Origin: Thecamonas trahens ATCC 50062
Lineage: Eukaryota > Apusozoa > Apusomonadida > Apusomonadidae
Direction of reading: 5' to 3'
NCBI RefSeq assembly: GCF_000142905.1
Contig: NW_013657626.1
Span: forward strand, 1 to 64,000
DNA: 64,000 nucleotides
The notes below the pieces were generated by a model. The model was not told the DNA's origin. It worked only from the letters and a program-made list of their open reading frames with translations, and did not search any database. Positions 48,802-60,100 of this stretch are shown one piece after another. Numbering within the stretch: the first letter of the stretch is position 1; each line of letters starts with the position of its first letter. Both the position numbers and the translations under genes were made by a program.

Positions 48802-50652
48802 ATGGCACACCTTGGAATAGAGGAGCAACAGCGAGCCATTCCTGACCGCTACTACGTGAGTGAGGACCAAGTATGGGCAGGAAAGCGACGGAGCGACCTG
48901 GCAGCCACGCATGGCTCGGTTGGCTCGGACTCTGCCACACTTCCGCCATTTCATCGCATTACGCCCAACGGGAAAAAGAGTGACTCGACGAGCGACAATT
49001 TCTCGTCGGGCAGGCTGGATCAAACCACAAAGCTGCTATTTGGTCCTCCTTCCACCGCTGCCATCGAGTCCATCATCGCTACTCCTGGAAGATCTTCCCT
49101 TCTCAACGAGCTGAAGGAGGAGAACGCTCGGAGAGAGGTGGAGCTCTTGGGATCTAATCTGCAGTCTGGAACTCCCGCATCAAACCAGGCTCACGCAGGC
49201 GCCCTGGTCGGCTTGCAAGCACAGCTCCATGCCAAGGACACGCTGCTCTCGCAGGAGCGAGAAAAGGTGCTCGAGCTCCGCAAGGCGCTCGAGGTGAGCA
49301 AGAACGAGGCTGATGAGCTCCGCCGCCTGCAGTCGGTGCGGGAAGAGTCGGAGAAGGCCGCCGAGGTCCTCGAGCTGCAGCATGTTATCCTCGAGCTGCA
49401 GCACGAGAACGCCGAGCTGGAGCGGATGCTTCACGCCTCGACTTCGGCTGTCCACAAAGAACTGGCCAAGCAGCAAGATGCTCACGCGAGCGAGAAGGCC
49501 GAGCTGCTCGCCCAGCTCGACCACGCCAACCACTCAGCCGCCGAGGCCGAACGGTCCATGGACCTCGACCGCGACTCGGAGCTCCGCAACGCCCACAAGG
49601 GCATGGTCGAGGCCCAGTCCGAGGTCCGCGCGCTCACCCGCTCGCTCAACGACACCCGTGCGCTCCTCCGCGACTCTCAGGAGCGCATCGCCGAGCTGGA
49701 GGACCAGCTGCGCAACCGCGAAGCTGCCATCGACGGCCACGCCGAGCAGCTGTCGCGGCTCGCAGATCACTCGTCGTCGACCGACGCCAAGCGACTGCGC
49801 GACATTGTGTCCACCCTCGAGGCCGAGAAGCGAGGTCTGGAAGCCGTCGTCCGCGCTGGCTCGCACTACCGGTCATCGCTGCCGGATGCCCCGCTCCCGG
49901 CCATGACCTCAGGCCCGGCGCGCGAGAGCCAGCCAATTGACCCCAATGCGGATGCTGCCGTCCTGCTTGCGCAGCTGGAGAACGCCCGCGCGCAAAACGC
50001 CCATCTCACTTTCCAGCTCGAGGAGTACGAGACCGAGAACGCCGAGCTCCGGGCGCTGCTGGCCGAGCTCAAGGCCAAGGCGCCTGGCGGCGCCCTCTTT
50101 AGCGACGATCAGCCGCCGCCGGCCGACTCGGAGTCGGCTGATGACCAGCCGTCGTTCAACGGCTCCGAGTCTATCTTCAACTCGGTGGCGGCGGCGCTCA
50201 ACGAGCAGTCGCTGGCCTTTGTGGACGACAGTGTCGGCGATGGCGCCGCCCTCGACCGCGTCGTCGTCAACACGCCACAGCCCGGAGTCATGTCGGTGGC
50301 GGCCTCGCCGGGCGCCTCGATTTTCCGCGCCACCCCGTCGCCGCGTGGACAGCAGGGTGCGGCTTCATCGGCGCGGTCCCGCCCGAGCTCGGGCTCACGA
50401 ATGCCGCTGGCGCCGTCGCCGCGCAGGCGGTCACCATCGCCGACCCGCAAGCACGCGTCCAAGCTTGCGCCAACGCCGTCCGCTGCGATCTTTGCCTCGC
50501 GATCGCGGGCCAACTGGTGGCCGCAAAAAGAGCTTGACGCTCGGCTCTCGGCCTCGCGCCTCGCGCGGCGGGCTTGGAAGCCGCCCGGCCCCAAGCCGCC
50601 TGGCCCGAACGAGCCGTCCATCACCACGGCGCACAAGCGCGACGATGCCTAG
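48802..50652 (+). CDS. Coiled-coil protein of unknown function
   Basis: 616 residues from the Met at 48802; the frame extends upstream only through intergenic low complexity. Residues about 95-380 form a nearly continuous coiled coil (LNELKEENARREVELLGS, LLSQEREKVLELRKALEVSK, LQHVILELQHENAELERMLH). Another coiled coil, QLENARAQNAHLTFQLEEYE, lies at about 395-430. The C-terminus (480-616) is Ser/Pro/Arg-rich with SPRRRSPSPTRKH, then LARRAWKPPGPKPPGPNEP. No catalytic domain is visible. It is probably cytoskeletal, centrosomal or vesicle-tethering by type, but nothing fixes which. The gap to the upstream CBM48 gene is 256 bp. Confidence 0.72.
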   Translation: MAHLGIEEQQRAIPDRYYVSEDQVWAGKRRSDLAATHGSVGSDSATLPPFHRITPNGKKSDSTSDNFSSGRLDQTTKLLFGPPSTAAIESIIATPGRSSLLNELKEENARREVELLGSNLQSGTPASNQAHAGALVGLQAQLHAKDTLLSQEREKVLELRKALEVSKNEADELRRLQSVREESEKAAEVLELQHVILELQHENAELERMLHASTSAVHKELAKQQDAHASEKAELLAQLDHANHSAAEAERSMDLDRDSELRNAHKGMVEAQSEVRALTRSLNDTRALLRDSQERIAELEDQLRNREAAIDGHAEQLSRLADHSSSTDAKRLRDIVSTLEAEKRGLEAVVRAGSHYRSSLPDAPLPAMTSGPARESQPIDPNADAAVLLAQLENARAQNAHLTFQLEEYETENAELRALLAELKAKAPGGALFSDDQPPPADSESADDQPSFNGSESIFNSVAAALNEQSLAFVDDSVGDGAALDRVVVNTPQPGVMSVAASPGASIFRATPSPRGQQGAASSARSRPSSGSRMPLAPSPRRRSPSPTRKHASKLAPTPSAAIFASRSRANWWPQKELDARLSASRLARRAWKPPGPKPPGPNEPSITTAHKRDDA

Positions 50653-50774
50653 CGGTGCAAGTCTGAACACATGACGGTACGAAATGAACAATTTCGTCCA
50701 TCGCGCAAGCCGCGCGCTCTGCGACGCTCCACAGACGTCCATCGATCGCGGGAAAAGAGTAGTACAATGTGCTA

Positions 50775-51353
50775 ATGGCTGCCACAACAGAAAACAGTCG
50801 GCGATGCAGAGATGGACGCCGCACGCGGCGCGAAAGGTCCGCGGCCGCCATCGCTTACCATGAAGCCTCCGGCAGGCGAGGCTGGGTAAGGTGGTGATGA
50901 CGAGCGGTGATGACGAGCGGCCGCTGCAGAGGTGCGCTTTCTTGGCGAGAATGTCGGCGCAGAGGGACGATTCCGCTTGCGCGACGGCGCGGAGTCGGCG
51001 GCGTCGGTGCTGGCGGGGAGGCTCCAGCGTCGCACGGTCGACTCGGCGAGCAACGACAACGTTGTTGAGTCTGGAGGACGAGAGCAGATTGCCAGGAAAC
51101 GGCAGTCGATCAAGTTCTTCCACACGACAACAGTGAGGTCGTCGCCACGTTGCACACAAGGGCGTCGCCGGGACGAGCGTCGGGCGACAGGCCCCACGTG
51201 CAAGCCACGCATCGGGCACGCCTCCCATCTCCAGCCGCAGGTCAAGCAGGCGTCGCGCAGCGTCGGCCGGAGACCTGGAAGTCAAGCTTCATCGAGTTGT
51301 TCACTTTGAGACGCGCGACAGCGCGTCCGAACGGCCGTACCGTTAAGGGTTAA
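50775..51353 (+). CDS. Possible small three-exon gene of unknown function
   Basis: Three short open segments with coding-like third positions join in phase: exon 1 50775-50885 (donor GTAAGG), exon 2 50932-51132 (acceptor GCAGAG, donor GTGAGG) and exon 3 51261-51353 (acceptor GCGCAG, stop TAA). They give 134 residues. Exon 2 reads VRFLGENVGAEGRFRLRDG and SIKFFHTTT, and exon 3 reads RPETWKSSFIELFTLRR. I recognise no family. The stop would lie 11 bp from the stop of the convergent BPI-like gene, as with other pairs here. The first intron is only 46 bp and minus-strand frames are also open, so the call is weak. If rejected, this 700-bp stretch is empty. Confidence 0.35.
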
Positions 51354-51364
51354 CAGCCAAGTCA

Positions 51365-52996
51365 CTACTCGTCGATGCGGACCGGGAGCGAGGCCTTGAT
51401 CAGGTCGCCAGCGTCGCCGGGACGGGCAGCCATGGCGGCGTTGTAGGCCGCAGCGGCTGCGGAGCCGGCATCGCCGAGGGTTGGCGGGGCATAGGTAAAG
51501 TCAGAGGCGAGGCCGACGTAGCCGGTGCCGTAGACAACTTCGATGGACGAGAGGGTGATGCCCGAGACGACCGGGATGGGGAAGCCGACGCCGAGGACCT
51601 TGTTGATCCAGGGAACGAGGCCCTTGGAGACGGCTAGGTTGACGAGGGCGTCGAGGAGCTGGACGTTAAAGTTGCCGATGGGCGCAGTGGTGTTGGCCAG
51701 CGAGAGGTTGCAGCCGACGTACGAGACCTGGGCGGTGATGTTGTTGGCCGAGACGGCGACCTTGCCGGTGCCAAAAAGGTGGAGGCCAAGAGTAAAGGCG
51801 TAGATGCGCGGCTGGCCGGCGGGGAGAACGTAGACGGCAACGTTGCCGAGCACGTCGCACGTTGCGCCGTCGGGCGAAATGGCGGCGTTGGGCGTGGCGT
51901 TGGCGGCGAGCTCAAACTCGACCTTCATGTCCGGATACGCCTTGTACAGCGCCGGGAGAAGGAACCGCATCGACGTGGTGTTGAGCGAGACGGGCGACCA
52001 GGACGGGAGCTCGTTGACGGTGGTGTGGAGAGCGCCGGCCTTAAAGTAGACGTAGCCGGCCGAGAACGCCACGTCCTCCGAGAAGACAAGGTTGATCTCG
52101 TCGGCGGCGTCGACAGTGGTCGGGAGCTTGACTGGAGCCCAGGGGCCGGGCGGCGCCGGTGAGTTGGAGAGGAACTGGCCGAGATGGACCGACGAGAACT
52201 GGGTAGCGGTGATGCTTGGCGGGGCGAGCATGGCGTAGTTGACAGACGAGTATTTGTCGACCTTCTCCTTGATGGGCAGAGTGGCGAGCGCTTCCTCGGC
52301 CTGCTTGTTGATGGCGTCAACAATGGCCGACTTGAGCGAGGACTGGACCGAGGACTTGACCGAGCCCTTGAAGAGGCCGACGAGCCAGTTGTAGAGCCAC
52401 GAGGCACCTCCATGGACCTTGATGTGGAACGAACCAATGTCGACCTCTGAAGCATCAACAGCAACCGTGGGTCGACCCGAGGCCTCACCGATGGCAACGG
52501 TGACGGAGATGGTGGTCTTGGAGACGTCGACACTCGCCGAGCCATGATCGGAGATGTGTGGCCAAGAGTGCTCACGGTAATGCCAATTGAGGCTCACATC
52601 ACACACAGCAGACGAGACACCGACTTGAATGCCGGTACCTGGCTTGAGCTGAAGGATCGAGTCTGGCAGAGCCAAGTTGGTAATGGCAATGTTCGAGAGA
52701 GTGTAGTCGACGTGTCCCACGGGTGTGCCTGCCGAGCCAGAAATGGTTGGCACGGAAATGGTTTTGAGCTCAGCGAGAATGAGCTCAATGCCCACGTCTT
52801 TGATGTACGTCAGGCCTTTTTGAGAGAGGGAGACCGCCACACCAGCACCTCCACCACTTGCCACCTTGTCGGTCATGCTACGCCTGCCCGTCATGGTTGT
52901 CGTTGGCAAGGCCGTGGGCATGGCCGTCGTCGTCATCGACATAATCGCCACTGTGAGCATGACAATGCCAAGCATGGCTACAGTCGTCGCTTGCAT
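51365..52996 (-). CDS. BPI/LBP/CETP-like secreted lipid-binding protein
   Basis: 543 residues with a hydrophobic N-terminal signal (about 1-26). The layout matches the two-barrel BPI fold. In the N-terminal half are VAVSLSQKGLTYIKDVGIEL, GHVDYTLSNIAITNLALPDS and VDIGSFHIKVHGGASWLYNW, then a SVQSSLKSAIVDAINKQ helix. A central Pro-rich hinge (about 270-300) leads to a second barrel. Family members bind lipopolysaccharide, phospholipid or cholesteryl ester. Only one Cys (near 130, SSAVCDVSL) remains in the first barrel, so the disulphide typical of the vertebrate proteins cannot form there; two others are in the second barrel. The function is inferred as lipid binding or transfer, perhaps with defence or feeding on bacteria. 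Confidence 0.83.
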   Translation of the reverse strand: MQATTVAMLGIVMLTVAIMSMTTTAMPTALPTTTMTGRRSMTDKVASGGGAGVAVSLSQKGLTYIKDVGIELILAELKTISVPTISGSAGTPVGHVDYTLSNIAITNLALPDSILQLKPGTGIQVGVSSAVCDVSLNWHYREHSWPHISDHGSASVDVSKTTISVTVAIGEASGRPTVAVDASEVDIGSFHIKVHGGASWLYNWLVGLFKGSVKSSVQSSLKSAIVDAINKQAEEALATLPIKEKVDKYSSVNYAMLAPPSITATQFSSVHLGQFLSNSPAPPGPWAPVKLPTTVDAADEINLVFSEDVAFSAGYVYFKAGALHTTVNELPSWSPVSLNTTSMRFLLPALYKAYPDMKVEFELAANATPNAAISPDGATCDVLGNVAVYVLPAGQPRIYAFTLGLHLFGTGKVAVSANNITAQVSYVGCNLSLANTTAPIGNFNVQLLDALVNLAVSKGLVPWINKVLGVGFPIPVVSGITLSSIEVVYGTGYVGLASDFTYAPPTLGDAGSAAAAAYNAAMAARPGDAGDLIKASLPVRIDE

Positions 52997-53309
52997 AGTG
53001 AAAGTGTAGAAGAGTGGCGTGGTCGTTGTCGTCGCCGTTGTCGTACTCGCCGTCGGTCACGTGAGTCACGGTGGCGAAGGTCGGGCGGGTGCTGCCGCCG
53101 CACGTCGGGCACGGGTCACGTGCCGCCCGCTGGGTGTGAATAATCGACTGTCAGATCAGATCAGGGGTAGAAAGGACGGGAGGGGGGGAGGGAGAGAGAG
53201 GGGGGGGGGGAGGGAGGAGCTTGTGTGAGGTGTGAGGTGGCGGCCTTCATTTCCGTGCACGGCAGGGCTTTCCGGAGGGGGGGAGGGGGGGGAGGGGGGG
53301 GGGGGGGGG
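52997..53309. other. Intergenic G-rich tract between two minus-strand genes
   Basis: About 310 bp. Contains GGGGGGGGAGGGAGG-type tracts at about 53180-53215 and a run of G with single A's at 53276-53309 touching the kinase stop codon. On the coding strand these are C/T tracts at the 3' end of the kinase gene and in front of the BPI-like gene. Confidence 0.55.
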
Positions 53310-56300
53310 CTACGACAGATCGTCAACAGTGACCGACTCGAGGAGTTGGAGAATGTCGGCAAAGGCCGGGCGGGCGTCGGGTGAGCCGTCCCAGCAGGCG
53401 CGCATGAGAGCGGCGAGGACCTTGGGGGTGGATCGCGAGATGTGCGGGCGTTCGCCCTTGGAGACGCCGAGCATGACCTGGAAGTGGTTCTGGAGGTGGG
53501 CAAAGGGAACGGCGTAGTGGGTGAGCTCCCATAGGACAATGCCGAACGAGTAGACGTCGGCCTTGAGGCCGTAGGCCGGTGACTGCATAACCTCGGGAGC
53601 CATCCACTGCGGAGTGCCGATGGGCGACTTGTTGGACTGAATGGACTGGAGGTAGAAGCGCGAGAGGCCAAAGTCGCAGATCTTGGCCGACCAGCGGTCG
53701 TCGAGGAGGACGTTGAGTGACTTGAGGTCACGGTGGAGGACGGGCGGCGACATAGCGTGAAGGGCAGCCATGCCGCGGGCAATGTCTGTGGCGATGGAGA
53801 GGGTGAGCGAGGGCGCAAAGCGGATACGCTGCTTCTGCAGAACATCAAAGAGCGAGCCATGGGCGCAGTACTCGGTGACGATGCAGAGCTTGGGCGGCTC
53901 GTCGGCAGTGCCAATGAGGAAGACCAAGTTCGGGTGGTCCATTTCGGACATGAGCTCGGTCTCCTTGCGGAAGTCAACGAGCACGTCCTCGGTGTACTGC
54001 TCGGTGAGAAACTTGGCAGCAACGTCCAGGCCGCGGAGCTTGGCGAGGAAGACCTTGCCGAACGAGCCCTCGCCGAGCGTCCGCCCGAGCTCGATCTCGT
54101 CGATGGTGATGTCGGTGAGGCGCGGGAAGACCACGACCGAGGCCTGCTCGTCAACGGGGGGCTTTTCGACGAGCGGGATCTTTTCGCGCTTGCGACGGCG
54201 CGAGCGGCGCGGGAGGCCGGCGTACTTGCCCTGCGGCAAGACGAGCTCGTAGAGGAGGTGGAGAAAGTCGACAAAGTCGAGGACGTGGCGGCTCGGATCC
54301 TGCAACCGCTCAAAGAGGTCGGCAAAGTGCGAGGGCACGCCGCCAAAGTAGGTGTTGAGAAACTCGATGACCTCATCGCGGTCAAGACGCTTGTTGTTGT
54401 CGGCGTCGGTCTGCTCGTACGCCGAGCGGAGCCAGCGCATGCCCTCGACCACCACCGTGGCATTGGCGGTCCGGGCGACCACTTGTGCGTACGACGAGCG
54501 GCGAACGAGCGAGTACACAAAGTGCAGCCATTCGGTAAAGTCGAGCGTCCCGTTGGCATCGGTGTCGACCTTCTGGAAAATCCGCTGAAGGCGGCCGACA
54601 ATGTTAACGACGTTGCGGGTGTTGTGGACGCCAAGGAGGAGCTCCGACTCGTCGATGACGTTGTCGCCGTCGGTGTCATAGAGCGAGAAGTCACGCTCGA
54701 GAACGCGGTACATGGCGGTGAGCATTTGCCACAGCTCCGAGTTGGTGATCGGGTTCGCACCGTCCGACGTCGAGGCGTCGGACTCGAGCGCCGGCGCCGA
54801 CTCGAACAAGCCGTCCTTAGACTTGGAGAAGCAGTCGGTGCAGAGAACGTACGAGCACTTGGTGCAACAGTGGGTAGGGGTAGTACCCGTCGTCGCACAA
54901 ATGGCGCAGCTCCACGTCCCAGTCACGCCCTGCGGCTGCAAGATCGGGAGCGGGTGGCGGTGTGCTGGGACGCAGAACTCGTTCTCGCCCTGCACCATCT
55001 GGATCTCCTGCGGCTCGGCGCGGAGCTCCGACGACGAAGCTCCAGCCTCGGCGTCCGAGTCGACCGTCAGCGAGGTGTCGGCCAAGTCGGGCTCGTCACC
55101 AAGGTTGAGCGGAATAGGCGCCTTGGATCCGCGCCGCTTGTGCTTGTGCTTGTGCTTGTGCTTGTGCTTGCCCTTGCTCTTGGCCTTGCCGGGCGTGGGC
55201 TTGGCAAGCGGCACGCCGCCCACCGGCACCTTGATGATCCGGTACGTGCCCTCCGGGTACGCATACATGTATAGGAACATCATGAACCGCGAGACCGAGA
55301 CAAGATCAGGCTTGGACGGATGGACGACAGCGTCCCAGAGCTCATCAAACTCGTCCGGTATGCCGCCGAGAGCCGAGGTGCAGAACGAGCGCATGGCCTT
55401 GGTATCAAGCGTCCGCGTCTCGTCTGGATCAAACTTCATAAAGCCAGCACGGAGCCGCTTGCATGCCGATTGGACGACGCCGGCCGAGTCTGAGGGGAAC
55501 AAGTCGTCGTACGACGAGATTTCCTGCCAGTAGTACACCAGCTGGAGGTACTCCTTAAAGTTGAGGTCGCCCGAGTTGTCCACATCAAACTCGGTGAAGA
55601 GCGACTGCATAGCATCAACCTGTGTGTGGGTGGGGGGGGGGGAGGGAAACGTTTTCCCAGAGGTGAGGTAACGATTAACAGAACAACAAAATAATTGAGG
55701 GCGGGTAGTCAGCGAGGTAATGATAACAGCCATAACAAATAATTGAAAGGAAGTGGGNNNNNNNNNNNNNNNNNNNNNNNNNNNNNNNNNNNNNNNNNNN
55801 NNNNNNNNNNNNNNNNNNNNNNNNNNNNNNNNNNNNNNNNNNNNNNNNNNNNNNNNNNNNNNNNNNNNNNNNNNNNNNNNNNNNNNNNNNNNNNNNNNNN
55901 NNNNGGCATCGAAGGAAAAATCGAGCGGATGTTGGGCGGTGGGAGAACGGGGCAACGATTCTTGAACAAGGGAAAATATCATTAAAAAGGGAGCAAGTGG
56001 CAGCGTTTTGGTCGTCGCGGAGAACACAGGCGGTTGAAGGGGGGTGGGGAGGGGGGGGAGGGGGGGGAGGGGGGGAGGGGGGGTAGAAGAGCGGAGAAAG
56101 TCGGGAAAGTGGGTGTGGAGACATAGTATAAGGAGATGCAGTAGGGTATGTGGTTGAGGGGGAGAGGGAGTAGGTAGTGCGTACCTCACGGAAGCCTTGG
56201 TGCATGAGGTACGTTGCCCAGTGCTCGATGGAGAGCGAGCCAACACCGTCCAAGTCGGCTGCGTTAAAGGTATCCTCCATGACCTGGAAGGCATCATGGA

Positions 56301-56322
56301 GCTCCTGTCGGATGTCTGTCAT
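53310..56322 (-). CDS. EF-hand, zinc-finger and TKL-type protein kinase
   Basis: Two exons (56322-56185 and 55619-53310, phase 0, GTACGC donor) give 815 residues. The 565-bp intron contains an assembly gap. N-terminal EF-hand-type motifs include a degenerate DLDGVGSLSIEH and a canonical DVDNSGDLNFKE (about 58-69). A (KH)n run (about 205-220) follows, then a Cys-rich module (CAICATTG, HCCTKCSYVLCTDC) like ZZ or B-box zinc fingers. More EF-hands come next (DTDGDNVIDESE, DTDANGTLDFTE, DADNNKRLDRDE). The kinase domain (about 551-810) has GEGSFGKV, the AAK lysine, HRDLKSLNVL, DFGLSR and APEV: complete, and of the Raf/MLK-like TKL group. I infer a Ca2+-responsive kinase. Extra exons in the gap cannot be excluded. 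Confidence 0.88.
55758..55904. other. Assembly gap (147 N)
   Basis: 147 N within the intron of the EF-hand/TKL kinase gene. The non-round length suggests an estimated gap size. G-rich tracts lie 130-180 bp away on one side. Confidence 0.95.
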
Positions 56323-57181
56323 GGTCAGTCACACCCGCTTGCACTCTGCTGCAAATGTAGAGCTCACGCAAGTAGTCAGGTGCCTGCCTCCCATTCGCAC
56401 ACGTATCTGGTGACGAGGTCTCACAGTAGCCGCTGCCGGCCAATCGATGGTCCCCGGAGTCCCGAGCCGCTGAGCCGCTTCGCCGGTCAGTAGCAAACGA
56501 ATGCGCAGACGCAAGCCGCCGACAACTGGTCGCTTCGCACGCGCGATGCAGTACAGACGTACGCTCTTGTTTGCTTTGATCACTCGCATCGCACTGCATC
56601 TATGTCGTCCGCTCTGAACCTGTGTCTGCCGTTATCGCATGTGTTGACTATGTGCCACACGGTTGCCTTGCAAGCTGCGAGGCCATCCACGATCAGAGTC
56701 AAGGGAGGCGGGTAAGCTTGGGAATTAATGGGAGGAATAGGTTGGGTGTAGATGATCTAGTACAGCTGGTTGACGACGATGCAGCAAGAGTGATCAATAG
56801 CCATGCCAATGGAACGTAGTTCGGTCCGAGGCAAGCGACGAGGACTAGGAAGTGCGCGATGATGAGCTGGCGCGCGGGGCGATCAGCAGCGATTTGTGGG
56901 TAGAACTGCTTCTCGACACGATCGATCGTGGGAGTGCATGGTCGGCTTCCTGTGCAGGAGAGAGTATTGTAATATTGCAATGACGGGGGGGAGCAGGCGA
57001 AGCGAGAGGTGGGCAGGAATGGGCAGCGAGCGGAGGGCGGTGAGTGACGGGCGGCGGAGATTCGGCAGATTTCGTTGCGGCGGGCGACGGCGAGGAGCAG
57101 GAGAGGGGAAAGGCGGAGAAGGAGCTTGCGGAGCTGGCACTGGACTCTCTTTACTCTTGTGTACCGTGTAGAAGGAGTGCC
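56323..57181. other. Divergent intergenic region, no gene seen
   Basis: About 860 bp between the TKL kinase start (-) and the coiled-coil/PDZ start (+). Mixed composition with fewer homopolymers than other spacers. From 57044 the plus-strand frame of the downstream gene is open but lacks an ATG before 57182. No RNA gene or repeat recognised. Confidence 0.5.
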
Positions 57182-60100
57182 ATGTCCTGTGGGGAAGCAC
57201 ATGTGAGCGAGCTCGACCTCACAGCTGAAGAGCGTGCGCTCCTCCTTGCTGAACACCTTGCTGAACACCATGCAGGTTCTGGAGGTTCTGGAGGTTCTGG
57301 AGGTTCACAGCTCTTCGTTCTCTCTCGAATGGTCCAAAATGGTATCACCTGGCCTGGTGAACTGCGTCATGATCAGATACAGTCAATGGAGGATGATCAT
57401 GGCTCTTTTTCGTCTCATCGGCTTGATCCTCGTCGTCCTCGCTTGGCCACGGATGATGCAAGTAGCAACAGCAGTATCATGCTCATGGGCGAGAGTGACT
57501 TCCTCTTGGAGAGCTATGATGAAACTGCAGACGACGATCTCTCCTCGTCTGGTGGCGAAGTCGCCAGGCTTGATCTTGATGCTCAGGACCATGATCGCGC
57601 CGCCAGTGATGTCTCGCGGCTCGAGCTTGACGGCCTGGCAAAGAGGCGTGGGCTGGTGGCTGATGACTCGGCCACCGCAACGCTCAACGAGTCCGACACT
57701 GTGCCAGCACCTGGAGGTGTGCTCGACTCGTCACGCGATTGGCGCCGCCAGAAGAAGAAGCGCGCCCGACGAGAGCGGATGGAGCGGCTGCGGCGCGAGG
57801 CCAACGCCGCCAACGAGGTTGTCGCTCTCCGTGACCAGCTCAGTGTGTGGCAAGAGGCCGTGGCCGAGAAAGACGCTGCGCTTGTCAAGCGTGACGACGT
57901 GCTCACTCTCCTCTGTGCCGATCAAGAGCGTCTCGAATCCGAGCTCGCTGCCCAGCGGCAGCGGGTTGAGGAGCTCGAGGCGCGCGAGGCCGCGTACGAG
58001 GCCGCACTTCCGGCGCTTCCTAGCGACGAGGCCGACGCCACACTGGCGCTGTGGAAAGAGGCTGTGGCCGAGAAAAACGCCGCCATTGGGCAGCGTGATG
58101 CCATCCTCGAAGAGCTCTGCGCCAAGATGTCCGAGATGGAGGTCGAGCTCGGGACATGGAAAGACGCAGTGGCCGAGAAAAACGCCGCCATCAAGGAGCG
58201 CGACGAGGCACTGCTCCAGCTCTGCGATCTGCTTGACGAGGCCGAGCTCAACGAGAGCCTGGCAGCCGAGGCGCAGGAGGCTGTTGCCAACTCGCAGGCC
58301 GAGTTGCAAGAGGTCGCGCGCGAGCGCGATGCCCTAGCGCTGCAGGTACGCGCCGTCGCCGCCGACGCCGCGGCGCGGAGTGGTGTCGAGGCTGAGCTCA
58401 AGCGGGTGCTGGCCGAGCGCGATGCGCTCGCCGCCAAGGTTGCGGCAGCAGAAGCTGACGCCCTGGAGGTGGCACGGGCGCGTGCAGGCGCCGAAGCCGA
58501 CCTGCGGCGGGTGGTGGAAGAGCGAGACACGCTGCTAGCCCGGGTCGCGCGCGCGGACGCCGACATAGCCATCCTTCGGAAGGCGTCGGTCGGTGCTGCC
58601 GAGGCTGCGGCCGAGCGGGATGCGCTCGCTGAAAAGGTACTTGCGTCAGCCGGGGCCGAGGCCGAGCTCCGGCGGGTCTCGCATGAGCTCTCGGCGCTGG
58701 CGGAGCAGGTCGACGACGCCCAAGCTTCGGAGCAGGCCCGGGTTGAGACGGCGGCATTGCTCCGTGAGGTGGTGCAGGAGCGCGATGCGCTTGCGGCACG
58801 GCTGCATGTGCTGGAGGTCGAGCTCGAAGATGCCGTGCGTGGGCAGGCGGCGGCCGAGGCCGAGGCCCGGCGGGTGACAAAGGAGCGGAATGAGCTGGCG
58901 GCACAGTTGCGGGTTGAGGTCACGCAAGCTGCGGAGGCTCGTGCGTCTGCTGAGGCCGGGCTCCGCGCGCTCTCGGCCGAGCTGGGAGCGCTTGCTGGGC
59001 GGGTGGCGGTGAGTGAAGCGGATGATGTCGGAGGCAACGACGGTGGAGTTGTGGCACAGGTGGCCGCCATGACCGCTGATGCGCAAGCTGCAGTCTTGCA
59101 GCTCGACCGTCTGCAGCAGCAAATGGAGAGCCTTGCGCAGGAGCGCGACCAGGTGTCGGACCAGCTCGCCGCTGTGGTCGAAGAGCGGGACGCGATGTCG
59201 GCAGAGGTCGAGGCTGGCGTAGGCGAGCACGTCGCTGTCCTTGATGGGCTTCGGCTTCAGATGGGAGCTGTCGTTGCGGAGCGTGACCGGCTGGAGGTGC
59301 AACACAAGGCCGCGCTCGACGAAGTGGCGATAATTGCCAATGAGCGGGACGCAGTGTCCGCTCAATTGGTTGAGAAGAAGTCAGCGGTCGAGGATGCGAA
59401 GCTGCGAGTTGCGACGCTGACCGAGGAGCGAGACGCAATGTCGGCTCGGCTGGCTTTGCTAACTGACGAGCGGGATGCACAGGCTGTGGCGGTCGAGGAT
59501 GCGACGCTGCAGGTCGAGGCGCTCATTGATGAGCGAGACGCAATGTCGGCCCGGCTGGCGGCGCTAGCTGGCGAGCGGGATGCCCTGGCTGCACAGGTCG
59601 CGGCAGCCGACGACGTCAGGCTGCAGGTCGAGACGCTGACCGAGGAGCGAGATGCAATGTCGGCCCGGCTGGCGGCGCTGGCTGGCGAGCGGGATGCGCA
59701 GATCGCGGCAGCCGACGACGTCAGGCTGCAGGTTGAGACGCTGACCGAGGAGCGAGATGCAATGTCGGCCCGGCTGGCGGCGCTGGCTGACGAGCGGGAT
59801 GCCCTGGCTGCACAGGTCGCGGCAGCAGGCTGCAGGTTGAGACGCTGACCGAGGAGCGAGATGCAATGTCGGCCCGGCTGGCGGCGCTGGCTGGCGAGCG
59901 GGATGCGCAGATCGCGGCAGCCAACGACGTCAGGCTGCAGGTTGAGACGCTGACCGAGGAGCGAGATGCAATGTCGGCCCGGCTGGCGGCGCTGGCTGGC
60001 GAGCGGGATGCGCAGATCGCGGCAGCCAACGACGTCAGGCTGCAGGTTGAGACGCTGACCGAGGAGCGAGATGCAATGTCGGCCCGGCTGGCGGCGCTGG

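Noticed and set aside
53156-54898. A 580-codon minus-strand frame overlapping the kinase
   Set aside because: It is the Ser/Arg-rich shadow of the kinase reading frame; the kinase frame carries all catalytic motifs.
55675-56322. Reading straight from the first kinase exon into the N gap
   Set aside because: Codons after the GTACGC donor read as low-complexity Ser/Pro, and the true continuation is at the acceptor before 55619, which keeps EF-hand sequence and phase.
56699-57271. Minus-strand 190-codon frame upstream of the coiled-coil gene
   Set aside because: Begins within the coding region of the opposite gene, has poor codon use and no recognisable domain.
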